Assembly (NCBI RefSeq): GCF_012328925.1
Contig: NZ_JAAXLS010000006.1
Coordinates: forward strand, 1 to 64,000
Source of the DNA: Amycolatopsis acididurans
GTDB taxonomy: Bacteria; Actinomycetota; Actinomycetes; Mycobacteriales; Pseudonocardiaceae
Length of the DNA: 64,000 bases
Direction: 5' to 3'
Below the pieces are notes generated by a model that made no database searches, was not told the DNA's origin, and saw only the letters and a program-made list of their open reading frames with translations. Below, piece by piece: positions 23,967 through 32,750 of the stretch. Every line of letters starts with the position of its first letter. Within the stretch, counting starts at the first letter, position 1. The translations under genes and the position numbers were made by a program.

Positions 23967-25142
23967 ATGCCGAACAGGCGATCAGTACTCAAGGGCCTCG
24001 GCGTCGCACTCGTGGGCGCGCCGGTCGGCGCCGCCTTCGCGGCGGGCCAGATCAGCGGGCGGGGCGCCAGCGCGGCGGGCACCGCACTGCCGCTGACCAT
24101 CGTCAACCACAGCAACCGGTACGCGAATTCCCAGGTCTGGTACTACATCGTGGGCACCAACCTGGCGACCGGTCAGCAGTCCTTCGTCAGTCCGAACGGG
24201 ACACTCACCCCGGTCTTGTTGTCGCTGAACGGACCCGATGGGTTCGCCGACCTGTCGATCCCGCTCGCCGCCGGCGGGGACACGACGCTGGCGATCCCGC
24301 CGGACATGTCCGGCCGCGTCTACTTCTCGCTGGGCGGCGAACTGAAGTTCAAGGCCGTCACCGACGGCGCCGGCAACTCGGCGCTGCAGTACCCGGCGGG
24401 ATGGGTCTCCGGCGACCCGAGCTACACCGTGCTGCACGACTGCGTCGAGTTCACGCACAACAGCAGCGGCATGTTCTGCAACACGACGATGGTGGACATG
24501 TTCAGCGTGCCGCTGTCGATCACGCTCAAGGGTGCGGCGACGCAGACCACGGGAACGCTCGTCTCCGGCGGACGCGCGAACATCTTCAACGCGATCAAGG
24601 CGAACTCCACCTTCGCGCCGCTGGTGGTCGGCGATCTGCGGGTGATCGCACCGGGGCACGGCATCGACACCGGGATCTTCCCCGCCGACTACTTCGGCTC
24701 CTCCATCGACCAGGTGTGGAGCAAGTACAGCGGGCAGCAGCTGACCGTCGAGACCGATTCCGGCACCTACACCGGCCAGGTCTCGGGCGGGACGTTCAAC
24801 TTCAGCGGTGGCGTCGCGTCGTTCGCCAAACCCAGCACGCGGGACGTCTTCTACTGCGACGGCGCGCTGGCCGCGCCCAACGACGGCCGCACCGGCCCGG
24901 TGGCGGCGGTGCTCGGCGCGGCGTTCAACCGCTCGACGTTGCTGAGCCGGCCCAACCAGCCTGTGGCCGATCCCGGCACGTTCTATCAGGACGCGGTGAC
25001 CAACCACTACTCGAAGGCCATGCACGCCAACACCGTCGACGGCAAGGCGTACGGCTTCCCGTTCGACGACGTGCTGAGCTTCGCCTCCTACATCCAGGAC
25101 ACGGCCCCTACCGGCATAACCATCGAACTGACGCCGTTCTAG
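23967..25142 (+). CDS. Secreted GH64 beta-1,3-glucanase
   Basis: The 391-residue protein starts with a Tat-type signal peptide (NRRSVLKGLGVALVGAPVGAAFA), followed by a GH64/thaumatin-like fold: LTIVNHSNRY, VWYYIVG, and the catalytic region YTVLHDCVEFTHNSSGMFCNTTMVDMF, whose Glu and Asp (about 157 and 173) match the GH64 acid pair. GH64 enzymes release pentasaccharides from beta-1,3-glucan such as laminarin and fungal cell walls. ATG 23967 follows AAGGGAG. It forms a fungal-wall-degrading pair with the chitinase upstream and may share DasR-type control. No glucan-binding module is seen. Confidence 0.85.
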   Translation: MPNRRSVLKGLGVALVGAPVGAAFAAGQISGRGASAAGTALPLTIVNHSNRYANSQVWYYIVGTNLATGQQSFVSPNGTLTPVLLSLNGPDGFADLSIPLAAGGDTTLAIPPDMSGRVYFSLGGELKFKAVTDGAGNSALQYPAGWVSGDPSYTVLHDCVEFTHNSSGMFCNTTMVDMFSVPLSITLKGAATQTTGTLVSGGRANIFNAIKANSTFAPLVVGDLRVIAPGHGIDTGIFPADYFGSSIDQVWSKYSGQQLTVETDSGTYTGQVSGGTFNFSGGVASFAKPSTRDVFYCDGALAAPNDGRTGPVAAVLGAAFNRSTLLSRPNQPVADPGTFYQDAVTNHYSKAMHANTVDGKAYGFPFDDVLSFASYIQDTAPTGITIELTPF

Positions 25143-25184
25143 CCAGGGGACTCGCGCGAGTCGAGCATGGTTACGCTGGGCGGC

Positions 25185-25556
25185 ATGAAGGCGGAGGCAC
25201 TCAAGGCGGCCTGCCTCGCGTTTCCCGGCGCGGGCGAGGAGTTCCCGTTCGACGAGTCCAACAGTGTGTTCAAGGTGCGGGGCAAGATCTTCGCACTGAG
25301 CAGGCTGGGTGCGACGCCGTTGCGGGTGAGCCTGAAATGCGATCCCGACATCGCGGTGAAACTGCGGCTGGAATACCCGGCGATCACCGGTGGCTACCAC
25401 CTGAACAAGAAGCACTGGAACACCGTGGTGCTCGACGGCTCGGTGCCGGAGCAGCTCGTACTGGAGATGATCGAGGACTCCTACGACCTCGTCGTTTCGC
25501 GGCTACCGCGCCGTGAACAGGAGAAGCTGAACTGGGTGGCGCTCAGCCGCGAATAA
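25185..25556 (+). CDS. MmcQ/YjbR family protein
   Basis: The 123-residue protein is a full-length YjbR-like domain: MKAEALKAACLAFPGAGEEFPFDESNSVFKV, LSRLGATPLRVSLKCDPD, HLNKKHWNTVVLDG and the C-terminal SRLPRREQEKL. The family has a DNA-binding-like double-wing fold but no proven biochemical role. The ATG at 25185 was chosen over one 18 bp upstream because homologs begin there. It lies 42 bp after the GH64 stop and could be read through from it, but the products show no functional link. Confidence 0.8.
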   Translation: MKAEALKAACLAFPGAGEEFPFDESNSVFKVRGKIFALSRLGATPLRVSLKCDPDIAVKLRLEYPAITGGYHLNKKHWNTVVLDGSVPEQLVLEMIEDSYDLVVSRLPRREQEKLNWVALSRE

Positions 25557-25628
25557 GACACAACCTGAAATCCCCCGATTGAGCGGAAATTCACTCTAAG
25601 GTGCAGCGCGTCGGCCTTGGAGGTGACG

Positions 25629-26426
25629 ATGCGCTACCCGGTGTTGCGCCCGCCTTACGTCTATCGCTGGGCCGCCCTGCTCAGCACGCTCGTCGTCGCG
25701 ATCTCGCTCCTCGTGTCGATGTTCTCACCCGGACTCGACCAGTCGCCTGCCGCGGCCCAGGTGGCCGCACGGCAGGACGTGCCCGCCGCGGCGAGCACAC
25801 CGGCCGAGGTGAGCGCACCGCCCGCCGACCCCAGCCTGATCCACACCACGGCCCGGACCGGCCGATACGTCGCGCTCACCTTCGACGACGGACCCGATCC
25901 GGCCTACACGCCCCGGATACTCGACGTGCTCGCCCGCAACGGCGCGGTCGCCACGTTCTGCATGGTCGGCATGCAGGTCACGCGGCATCCGGAACTGGTG
26001 CGCGCGGTGCTGGGGCGCGGCATGCGGGTCTGCGACCACACGGTCAGCCACGACGAGGAACTGAGCACCCGCACCGAGCAGCGGATGACGGCGGAAATAC
26101 AGGGCTGCTGGGCCGATCTGCAGGTCGCCGCCGACAAGGATGTGCCGGTCGACTACTTCCGCGCCCCCGCGGGCCGCTGGTCGCCCCCGATGCGGGCGAT
26201 CGCGTCACGGGCGGGTATGAAAGCGCTTTCCTGGACGGTCGACACGCGGGACTGGGCGATGCCGGGCGCGGCCCGGATCGTGGCGAGCGCACAGCACGAC
26301 ATCCGGCCGGGCGCCCTCGTCCTGCTGCACGACGGCGGCGGCGACCGCACGCAGACCGTCGACGCGCTGGAGATCCTGCTGCCGTGGCTGAAGTCGCAGG
26401 GATACGAGTTCGACTTCCCGGCCTGA
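25629..26426 (+). CDS. Polysaccharide deacetylase (NodB domain), membrane-anchored
   Basis: The 265-residue protein has an N-terminal membrane or signal segment (about 13-35), a Pro/Ala linker, then a CE4 NodB domain. All five motifs are visible: TFDDGPD (about 79) with the catalytic Asp, HTVSH (about 138) for metal, RAPAGR (about 178), the DTRDW strand and LLHDGGGDR. Such enzymes remove acetyl groups from chitin-like oligomers, peptidoglycan or xylan at the cell surface. ATG 25629 is preceded by GGAGG at five bases; upstream TTG and GTG codons overlap this site and are less likely. It may act alongside the chitinase and glucanase genes or on the cell's own wall. Confidence 0.85.
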   Translation: MRYPVLRPPYVYRWAALLSTLVVAISLLVSMFSPGLDQSPAAAQVAARQDVPAAASTPAEVSAPPADPSLIHTTARTGRYVALTFDDGPDPAYTPRILDVLARNGAVATFCMVGMQVTRHPELVRAVLGRGMRVCDHTVSHDEELSTRTEQRMTAEIQGCWADLQVAADKDVPVDYFRAPAGRWSPPMRAIASRAGMKALSWTVDTRDWAMPGAARIVASAQHDIRPGALVLLHDGGGDRTQTVDALEILLPWLKSQGYEFDFPA

Positions 26427-26462
26427 TTCGGGCACCCGCGATCGCCGGTAGGCTCGGCCGTG

Positions 26463-26999
26463 ATGATCGCCGAACTGCTCGCCGCCTACCGCCCCCGCGA
26501 CCCGGACGAGGCTGCGGACCTCGCGCGCGTCCGCGAGCTGGTGCGCGACGCCGACGATCCCTGGTCCCGCGCGATCCCCTTGCACGTCACGGCTTCCGCG
26601 CTCGTCGTGCATCCGCCGACGCGGCAGGTGCTGTTGCGCTGGCACGCGCGCCAGCGGGCGTGGCTCCAGGTCGGCGGGCACGCCGACCCCGGCGAGACCG
26701 ACCCGCTGGCCGTCGCGCTGCGGGAAGGGCGCGAGGAGACCGGCCTGACCGACCTGCGCCCGTGGCCGGACGACGCGCTCGTGCAGGTGACCGTCGTGCC
26801 CGTCCCCGCGAAGGGGCACGAACCCGCGCACGAGCACGCCGACCTGCGTTTCCTGCTCGCGACCGGCGCGCCCGAGCGGGCCCGGCCCGAGAAGCCGGGC
26901 GCCGACCTGCGCTGGCTGACCGTCGGCCAGGCCCGCGACCTGACCACCGAGCGCAACGTCCGCGAGATGATCGACCGCGCCGGCGAGCACTTCCGCTGA
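26463..26999 (+). CDS. Nudix hydrolase
   Basis: The 178-residue protein carries a perfect Nudix box, GGHADPGETDPLAVALREGREETGL in position order GxxxxxExxxxxxxREUxEExGU (about 80-104), flanked by the usual beta strands (SALVVHPPTRQVLLRWH before, LRFLLATG after). Nudix enzymes hydrolyse nucleoside diphosphates linked to other groups, here with unknown substrate. GTG 26460 and ATG 26463 are adjacent starts. The N-terminal 40 residues form a helical extension. It stands alone 33 bp after the deacetylase gene. The family is certain; the substrate is not. Confidence 0.85.
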   Translation: MIAELLAAYRPRDPDEAADLARVRELVRDADDPWSRAIPLHVTASALVVHPPTRQVLLRWHARQRAWLQVGGHADPGETDPLAVALREGREETGLTDLRPWPDDALVQVTVVPVPAKGHEPAHEHADLRFLLATGAPERARPEKPGADLRWLTVGQARDLTTERNVREMIDRAGEHFR

Positions 27000-27022
27000 T
27001 GGATCGCTCGCGACCGGCGCCT

Positions 27023-27322
27023 TCAGCCGAGTGCGGCGTCGAGTTCGGCGAGCAGCCTGGCCTTGGGGCGTGAGCCGACGCCGGACCACACCGGCTCGCC
27101 GCCGCGGAACAGGATCAGCGTCGGCAGCGACATCACCTGGTAGTCGCGCGCCAGCTCGGGATTCTCATCAGCGTTGATCTTGTGCACGGTCAGCGAATCC
27201 GCCCGCTCGGCGGCGATCTCGTCCAGCACCGGCGCGATCATGTGGCACGGCGGGCACCACTGCGCCCAGAAGTCCACCAGCACCGGCCGGTCGCTGCCCA
27301 GCACATCGCGTTCGAACGTCAT
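27023..27322 (-). CDS. Thioredoxin with WCPPC active site
   Basis: The 99-residue protein is a single thioredoxin fold (VLVDFWAQWCPPCHMIAPVLDEIA, then KINADENPELARDYQVMSLPTLILF with the cis-Pro). The redox motif is WCPPC rather than the usual WCGPC, which is known to change reduction potential in thioredoxin-like proteins. It has no signal peptide, so it acts in the cytoplasm. Its ATG overlaps the stop of the upstream MerR gene by one base (TGATG), so the two are translated together and presumably respond to the same redox or thiol signal. Confidence 0.88.
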   Translation of the reverse strand: MTFERDVLGSDRPVLVDFWAQWCPPCHMIAPVLDEIAAERADSLTVHKINADENPELARDYQVMSLPTLILFRGGEPVWSGVGSRPKARLLAELDAALG

Positions 27323-27726
27323 CACGGCTCCTCGATCTTTCCGGAATCGGCCACCACACAGCACGGATCCGGCTGCCGCGCGAGCGCCTTGGCCAACTTG
27401 GCCACCAGCTCCGCCCGCACGGCTTCCAGCTGGTCGAGGCACGCGTCGACCTCGGCGAGCTTGCGCTGGTAGGCCTCGATCGAATCGGCGCACGAGTCGC
27501 CGCTGTCATGACCGGAGCGCAGGCATTCCACGAACGGCCGGGTGTCCTCGAGGCTGAACCCGGCCGCGCGCAGCGTCTGGATCTCGCTCACCAGCCGGAA
27601 GTCGTCCTCGCCGTACTCGCGGTATCCGTTGGCCGCCCGGTGTGCCCGCAGCAGGCCCTGTGCCTCGTAGAACCGCAGTGCTCTCGTCGTGGTGCCGGTG
27701 CGCTGCGCCAGTTCGCCGATCCGCAT
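27322..27726 (-). CDS. MerR-family regulator with C-terminal cysteines
   Basis: The 134-residue protein has the MerR winged helix (MRIGELAQRTGTTTRALRFYEAQGLL, then HRAANGYREY) and a long dimerization helix. Cysteines in ECLRSGHDSGDSC (about 78-88), one near 102 and a DPCCV pair near the end could bind metal or thiol-reactive ligands, as in SoxR- or metal-type members. ATG 27726 begins the HTH; 11 open codons upstream do not fit the family. A perfect 16-bp dyad lies 18 bp upstream, inside the end of the preceding gene. It is co-transcribed with the thioredoxin. The signal it senses is not determined. Confidence 0.85.
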   Translation of the reverse strand: MRIGELAQRTGTTTRALRFYEAQGLLRAHRAANGYREYGEDDFRLVSEIQTLRAAGFSLEDTRPFVECLRSGHDSGDSCADSIEAYQRKLAEVDACLDQLEAVRAELVAKLAKALARQPDPCCVVADSGKIEEP

Positions 27727-27736
27727 GTGACCGAGC

Positions 27737-28417
27737 CTAAACATTGACGCGGACGTCAAGGCAAGATCGCTGCCACCGCGTGACGCGCCGGATGATCACC
27801 AGCACGAGCACGGCGGCGCCCAGCCGCAGCAGCGCGGCCACCGTGCTGTGCGCGGCGCCGTCGCGCACCTGGTCGAGACTGTCCGGTGAACGCAGCTCGA
27901 AGTACCGCACGAAACGGTCCAGCGCCGTCCCGGTGACCAGCAGCAGCCACCAGCAGCCGACCAGCACACGTCCCGTCCCCGGACGGTGCGCCCGCCAGAT
28001 GTCGCGCACGATCACGTACGGGAGCACCAGATTCAGCAGCGGGCACAGCCAGCCGCCGATCACCCAGCCCTGGCCCAGCCGGTGCCGCGCCGTGGACAGG
28101 ATCCCGGCGTTCACCCGCGCCCGCCACAGCCAGCACAGGAACGCGACCGTGGCGGCGAGCATGGCCGCGATGTCGAGCCAGTTCACCACCGACATCAGCG
28201 TGTCCTGTCGTTGCAGGTCCGCGAGCGTGGTGGTCTGCTCGGTGAGGTAGGAGCCGATCAGTTCGTAGGTCAGCCAGTTGCCGACCGCGATGAGGACTTC
28301 CAGCAGCGCGGCGGCGGCGATGAACGTGCTCGCGGTCAGCGCCAGTGCGTGCACCGGCCCTACCCGCTCTCGTCCGCTCGCCGCCCCGGGCGCGTCCACG
28401 GTCAACGGTTCACTCAC
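27737..28417 (-). CDS. DUF4328-type multi-pass membrane protein
   Basis: The 226-residue protein has about five predicted membrane helices (ALALTASTFIAAAALLEVLIAV, IAAMLAATVAFLCWLWRA, VIGGWLCPLLNLVLPYVIV, VLVGCWWLLLVTG and a last hydrophobic helix near 200), with the DUF4328 motif GGWLCPLLNLVLPY-IVRDIWRA. Function is unknown; the family is common in actinobacteria. It lies upstream of the MerR gene on the same strand, and its last codons contain the MerR-type operator, so the two transcription units are separable. Nothing indicates a substrate. Confidence 0.75.
   Translation of the reverse strand: MSEPLTVDAPGAASGRERVGPVHALALTASTFIAAAALLEVLIAVGNWLTYELIGSYLTEQTTTLADLQRQDTLMSVVNWLDIAAMLAATVAFLCWLWRARVNAGILSTARHRLGQGWVIGGWLCPLLNLVLPYVIVRDIWRAHRPGTGRVLVGCWWLLLVTGTALDRFVRYFELRSPDSLDQVRDGAAHSTVAALLRLGAAVLVLVIIRRVTRWQRSCLDVRVNV
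27744..27759 (-). promoter_or_regulatory. MerR-type operator/promoter
   Basis: TTGACG-TCCG-CGTCAA (minus strand) is a perfect dyad with 6-bp arms, 18 bp upstream of the MerR ATG. The left arm doubles as a -35 TTGACG, and TAGGCT lies just before the start codon. This is the arrangement used by MerR activators, which bind between promoter boxes. The short distance to the ATG suggests a leaderless message. Autoregulation is inferred. Confidence 0.6.
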
Positions 28418-28644
28418 CGCGGCTTCCTTCCTGGCCGACGTCGCGACGACCAGGAAATCGCCGCCGGGTGACCTGCCGTTTCACGTAACAGCGACGCTCG
28501 GTGCGCCGACAACGGGGCAGGACGGGACGCCTTGGCGCCGTCTGCCGCTAACGATGTGCCGTCGCGACGCGATGCACATGGTTGAGGCGTCGCTCCGGAC
28601 CCCGGCGGCCGTGTGCTCAGCACGGATTTCGGGGGTGGCAGACG

Positions 28645-29262
28645 ATGGTGAGTCCGGTCGAGCGCGAGCTGGTGGTGGCCGCCATGGAGGGCGATTCGGT
28701 CGCCACGACGGAACTGGTGCGGCGCCTGCAGCCGCTGGTGCGGCGCTACTGCCACCGGCGCATCTCCGCCCGCGAACGGTGGCGCATCGACGTCGACGAC
28801 GTGGTGCAGGAAGTCAGCATCGCGGTGGTGCACGCCTTACCGCGCTACCGCTACCAGATCCAGGCGTTCGTGCCCTACACCTACGGCATCGCGAGCAAGA
28901 AGATCGCCGAGCACCGCAGGGCCATGGCCCGCGAAACCGTGCTGCCCGCCGGCGATCTCACCGAGGAGAAATGGGCGTTGCCCGACCGTTCGGCCGATCC
29001 GGAGCGCCGCAGCGAGCAGTCCGCGACCCGGCACGAACTGGTCACCCTGTTGAACACGCTCGCCCCGCCCTCGCGCGCGGTCGTCCTGCTCCGCGTGGTC
29101 GAGGGCCTTTCGGCGCGGGAAACCGCGGACCGGCTCGGGATGCCCAGCTGCGGCGCCGTGCGCGTCGCACAGCACCGCGCGCTGAGTCAGCTGCGCACCC
29201 GCCTGGTCGAGCAGACCGGCGAGATCGCCGTGACGGGGTCCCTCACGGCGCGCGCGGGCTAG
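28645..29262 (+). CDS. ECF sigma factor, ShbA-like
   Basis: The 205-residue protein has region 2 (LVRRYCHRRISARERWRIDVDDVVQEVSIAVVHALPRY, then VPYTYGIASKKIAEHRRA) and region 4 (RAVVLLRVVEGLSARETADRLGMPSCGAVRVAQHRALSQLR). The YGIA-KKIAEHRRA and GAVRVAQHRAL wording resembles ShbA, the sigma factor that drives the principal sigma gene in Streptomyces, and SigD of mycobacteria; the exact subgroup is not proven. ATG 28645 (with GTG right after) starts region 1; open codons upstream do not fit. No anti-sigma gene is adjacent. The gene overlaps the convergent flavin-reductase gene by four bases. Confidence 0.8.
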   Translation: MVSPVERELVVAAMEGDSVATTELVRRLQPLVRRYCHRRISARERWRIDVDDVVQEVSIAVVHALPRYRYQIQAFVPYTYGIASKKIAEHRRAMARETVLPAGDLTEEKWALPDRSADPERRSEQSATRHELVTLLNTLAPPSRAVVLLRVVEGLSARETADRLGMPSCGAVRVAQHRALSQLRTRLVEQTGEIAVTGSLTARAG

Positions 29263-29948
29263 GGTTCGGCGCCGGCGTACCTCGCGCGGCGGGCGCGTTC
29301 CAGGTCCGGGCCCGCGTAGAGGTGCTCCGGGATGCTCGCCAGCCTGGACGGGTGCACCTCGGGGCCGAGACCGTAGAATCGTTGGAAACTCATGATCAGC
29401 GGCCGCCAGCGGTCCGGATCGATCCGGTTTTCCGTGCCGGGCATGCGAATGTCCTCATGCACGTGGACCCGCCGCACCCGCACCTCGATCGCCAGGATCC
29501 GGCCGCGCTGAGCCTCGTCGTCCCCGGCCACCTCGTGCACGCCCGCCACGGCGCATTCCAGGTGCACCGGGCATTCCTCGACGCGCGGCGGCGACACGGT
29601 TTCCGCCGCCAGCGGGGTGAAGCCGGAAATTCCGAACTTGTCGGGCTCGTAGCGGTAGCCGCGCTCGGCCTTGACCGGAGGCACCGGATCAACACCCGTG
29701 GTCAGCGCGAGCCGGTCGACGGCCGGCACGAGCGCGTCCGAGGGCAGGTTGAGTACGCATTCCTTGGTGCGCAACAGGTTCTGCGTGGTCTTCGACCGGG
29801 CGGAGAGCCCCAGCATGCCGCGCCAGCCGAGCCAGAACGCCGACGACATCGGCGCGAGGTTCGCCGACCCGTTCTCGTTGCGGGTCGAGATGAGCACCAC
29901 CGGGGTGCCGAAGTACAGAATCGCCGGTTCGATCGGAATGTGCTTCAT
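29259..29948 (-). CDS. Flavin reductase-like FMN-binding protein
   Basis: The 229-residue protein fits the flavin-reductase split-barrel fold: PVVLISTRNENGSANLAPMSSAFWLGWRG with the Gly-Ala-Asn-Pro FMN-binding loop, LSARSKTTQNLLRTKECVLNLPSD, and GHRE-free C-terminal strands (VECPVHLECAV, RILAIEVRVRRVHVHED). Members reduce FMN or bind it tightly for oxidoreductase partners. MKHIPIEPAIL at 29948 was taken as start because homologs begin there. The nitronate monooxygenase gene follows upstream on the same strand with a 54-bp gap, so the two could be co-transcribed. Confidence 0.75.
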   Translation of the reverse strand: MKHIPIEPAILYFGTPVVLISTRNENGSANLAPMSSAFWLGWRGMLGLSARSKTTQNLLRTKECVLNLPSDALVPAVDRLALTTGVDPVPPVKAERGYRYEPDKFGISGFTPLAAETVSPPRVEECPVHLECAVAGVHEVAGDDEAQRGRILAIEVRVRRVHVHEDIRMPGTENRIDPDRWRPLIMSFQRFYGLGPEVHPSRLASIPEHLYAGPDLERARRARYAGAEP

Positions 29949-30002
29949 ACCGCCAGTCTCGTGAAGCAAGACCTGCGCCGCTGGCGGGAATCGGACGCCT
30001 CG

Positions 30003-30944
30003 TCACCCGCCCATGAGCTCCGCGACGATGTCCGCCGCGTCACGCACCTCCCTGACCGCACCGGCAGATTCGCCCGCGTACAACGCCATCGCGTCGATCC
30101 GGCCCTCGACGTCCCGGTACGGCGGCAGGCCGGCGTGCGCGGGCAGCGGCACCATCTCCGTGCCCTGCCGGAAACGTCCCGCGTTCTCGAACGCCAGCTC
30201 GCCCACCGCGTCGATCGCCGAGCGCAGCACCCGTGCTCTGGGCACCGACACGCACAACGGGCATTTCGCGAAGCCGGCGGTGATCTCCGTGGAGTCCTCG
30301 CCCGCCGCGAGCAACGCGGCCACATAGCCGGGATGGGCGCCGGACTCGGTGCTCGCGATGAATCTGGTCCCGACGCGCACACCCGCCGCCCCGGCCGCGA
30401 GCACCGCGCGCACGGCGCGTGCGGTGGCGATCCCGCCCGCGGCGAGTACCGGCACCGTGACCTCGTCGCACACCGCGGACAGCAACGGCAGCAGCGCGGT
30501 ATGCCCGCGCACGTGGCCGCCGGCCTCGGTGCCCTGCGCGGCGAGGATGTCCGCTCCCGCGCTCACGGCGGCGCGTGCCTCCGCGACCGAACCGACCTGC
30601 CACAGCGCGAGCGCACCGCCCGCGTGCACGCGCCGGATCAGCGCCCGGTCGGGATCGCGCCAGAAGAAGTCGACGATGCGGAACCGGGCCGCGGCCGCGT
30701 CCACGGCGTCGGGGTCGATGTCGTCGGTGAGGAAATTGGCCGCCAGTACGCCGCCGGTGCTCGCGCGCATCCGCTCGGACAGCGCCACGATCTGGTCGGG
30801 AGAAAGGCCCATCGCGGCGATCGTGCCGACCCCGCCCGCGTTCGCGACCGCGACGGCCAGCTCCGGCGGGGAGATCGGGCCCATGGGCGCCTGCTGGAGT
30901 GGTACCGAACATCCGGTGACTTCGGTGAAGGCGGTTCGTGGCAT
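30003..30944 (-). CDS. Nitronate monooxygenase-type FMN enzyme
   Basis: The 313-residue protein is a 2-nitropropane dioxygenase/nitronate monooxygenase TIM barrel: QQAPMGPISPPELAVAVANAGGVGTI, the conserved QGTEAGGHVRG loop (about 160) that holds the catalytic His, and the phosphate-binding VLAAGGIATARAVRAVLAAGAAGVRVGTRF (about 185). It binds FMN and oxidises nitronates or related enols, often as detoxification. The start ATG 30944 has AGGAGG upstream. It lies next to a flavin reductase-like gene. A role in fatty-acid enoyl reduction (FabK-like) is possible for this superfamily but less likely. Confidence 0.82.
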   Translation of the reverse strand: MPRTAFTEVTGCSVPLQQAPMGPISPPELAVAVANAGGVGTIAAMGLSPDQIVALSERMRASTGGVLAANFLTDDIDPDAVDAAAARFRIVDFFWRDPDRALIRRVHAGGALALWQVGSVAEARAAVSAGADILAAQGTEAGGHVRGHTALLPLLSAVCDEVTVPVLAAGGIATARAVRAVLAAGAAGVRVGTRFIASTESGAHPGYVAALLAAGEDSTEITAGFAKCPLCVSVPRARVLRSAIDAVGELAFENAGRFRQGTEMVPLPAHAGLPPYRDVEGRIDAMALYAGESAGAVREVRDAADIVAELMGG

Positions 30945-31094
30945 GACGACCTCCTTGTCGGCCTGACACCTGATGAGTCGGTGGTTTCCGGCGTCGCGTT
31001 AAACCGGTGTTGCCCCGAACGGACCTTGTGCCCACGCCCGTGGCCGTCGCTGCGGCACTGTTACCGACTTGCGCGCAGGCCGTACTGTGACGTC

Positions 31095-32750
31095 GTGAGC
31101 CTGCCAATCCTGATGACGGTCGACGACGACCCTTCCGTTTCCCGGTCCGTCGCCCGAGACCTGCGCCGTCGCTACGGCCAGGATTACCGCGTGGTCCGCG
31201 CCGCGTCCGGCGCCGACGCGCTGGACGCGCTGCGCGAGATCAAGCTGCGCGGGGACGCGGTCGCCGCGATCCTCGCCGACTACCGGATGCCGCAGATGGA
31301 CGGCATCTCCTTCCTGGAGCAGGCGATGGACCTGTTCCCGCATGCCCGCCGGGCGCTGCTGACCGCCTATGCCGACACCGACGCCGCGATCCAGGCGATC
31401 AACGTCGTCGACGTCGACCACTACCTGCTCAAGCCGTGGGACCCGCCGGAGGAGAAGCTCTACCCGGTCGTCGACGCGCTCGTGGACGCGTGGCGCGCGG
31501 CGGGACAGCAGCCGGTCGAGGAGACCAAGCTGATCGGGCACCGCTGGTCGTCGCCGTCGTATCTGGTGCGCGACTTCCTCGCCCGCAACTCGGTGCCCTA
31601 TCGCTGGTACTCGGTCGAGGAGCCGGAGGCGTGCAGGCTGCTCGACGCGGCGGGGGCCACCCGCGAGGACATCCCGGTGCTGATCACGCCGGACGGCACC
31701 GTGTTGCGCAAGCCGGGCGGCGAGGAGATCGCCGACGCGGTCGGCCTGTCCACCCGGCCCGCGGAGGAGTTCTACGACCTGATCGTCGTCGGCGGCGGTC
31801 CCGCCGGGCTCGGCGCCGCGGTCTACGGCGCCTCGGAGGGCCTGCGCACACTGCTGGTGGAACGCAAGGCGACCGGCGGGCAGGCCGGGCAGAGCTCGCG
31901 CATCGAGAACTATCTCGGTTTCCCGGACGGGGTGTCGGGGGCGCAGCTGACCGACCGGGCACGCAGGCAGGCGCAGAAGTTCGGCGCCGAGGTGCTCACC
32001 GCGCGCGACGTCGTCGGGCTGGAGGCGCGCGGCTCGGGACGCGTCATCAAGTTCGGTGACGACACCGAGCTGGCCGCGCATTCGATCGTGCTCGCGACCG
32101 GCGTGTCGTACCGGGCGCTGGAGGCCGAGGGTGTCGCGCGGCTGACCGGACGTGGCGTCTACTACGGGTCGGCCGCCACCGAGGCGCCCGAGTGCTCGGG
32201 GGAGCACGTCTACATCGTCGGCGGTGCGAACTCGGCCGGCCAGGCCGCGGTGTTCTTCTCCCGCTATGCCAAGGACGTCACGATCGTCGTGCGCGGGCCG
32301 TCGTTGCAGGCGTCGATGTCGCACTATCTCATCGAACAGCTCGAAGCGATCGACAACGTGCGGGTCCGCACGGGCACGACCGTGGTCGAGGCGCACGGCG
32401 ACGACCACCTGGAGGCGCTGACGCTGTGCGACGCGTCCGGGCAGCGGGAGACGGTGCCGACGGGGCACCTGTTCGTGTTCATCGGCGCGGCCCCGCGCAC
32501 CGAATGGCTCGGCGAGGCGGTGGTGCGCGACGAGCACGGGTTCGTGTGCACCGGGCCCGATCTCGTCGTGGAGGGCCAGCGTCCCAAGGGCTGGTCGCTC
32601 GACCGGGATCCGCATCATCTGGAATCCTCGATACCAGGGGTGTTCGTGGCCGGTGACGTGCGCGCGCAGTCGGTGAAGCGGGTGGCGTCGGCGGTCGGCG
32701 AGGGCGCGATGGCCGTGACCCTGGTGCACCGGTACCTGGAGCAGCAATGA
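31095..32750 (+). CDS. Response regulator fused to thioredoxin-reductase-like oxidoreductase
   Basis: The 551-residue protein joins a CheY-like receiver (LMTVDDDPSVSRSVARDLR, phospho-acceptor Asp in ILADYRMPQMDG about 64, and Lys in LLKPWD) through a short glutaredoxin-like linker domain (about 135-215, containing VPYRWYSVEE and VLITPDGTVLRKP) to a thioredoxin-reductase-like FAD/NAD(P) module (VVGGGPAGLGAAVYGASEGL about 237; VYIVGGANSAGQAA about 370). The redox pair CxxC of true thioredoxin reductases is absent: the position reads SAATEAPEC. It therefore cannot reduce thioredoxin in the usual way. GTG 31095 was chosen as the start of the receiver. The stop overlaps the downstream kinase gene, so the two form a two-component pair. 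Confidence 0.88.
   Translation: MSLPILMTVDDDPSVSRSVARDLRRRYGQDYRVVRAASGADALDALREIKLRGDAVAAILADYRMPQMDGISFLEQAMDLFPHARRALLTAYADTDAAIQAINVVDVDHYLLKPWDPPEEKLYPVVDALVDAWRAAGQQPVEETKLIGHRWSSPSYLVRDFLARNSVPYRWYSVEEPEACRLLDAAGATREDIPVLITPDGTVLRKPGGEEIADAVGLSTRPAEEFYDLIVVGGGPAGLGAAVYGASEGLRTLLVERKATGGQAGQSSRIENYLGFPDGVSGAQLTDRARRQAQKFGAEVLTARDVVGLEARGSGRVIKFGDDTELAAHSIVLATGVSYRALEAEGVARLTGRGVYYGSAATEAPECSGEHVYIVGGANSAGQAAVFFSRYAKDVTIVVRGPSLQASMSHYLIEQLEAIDNVRVRTGTTVVEAHGDDHLEALTLCDASGQRETVPTGHLFVFIGAAPRTEWLGEAVVRDEHGFVCTGPDLVVEGQRPKGWSLDRDPHHLESSIPGVFVAGDVRAQSVKRVASAVGEGAMAVTLVHRYLEQQ

Noticed and set aside
28278..31094. Long open frame leading into the response-regulator fusion
   Set aside because: It passes antisense to the flavin reductase and nitronate monooxygenase genes. 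The receiver domain starts at GTG 31095.
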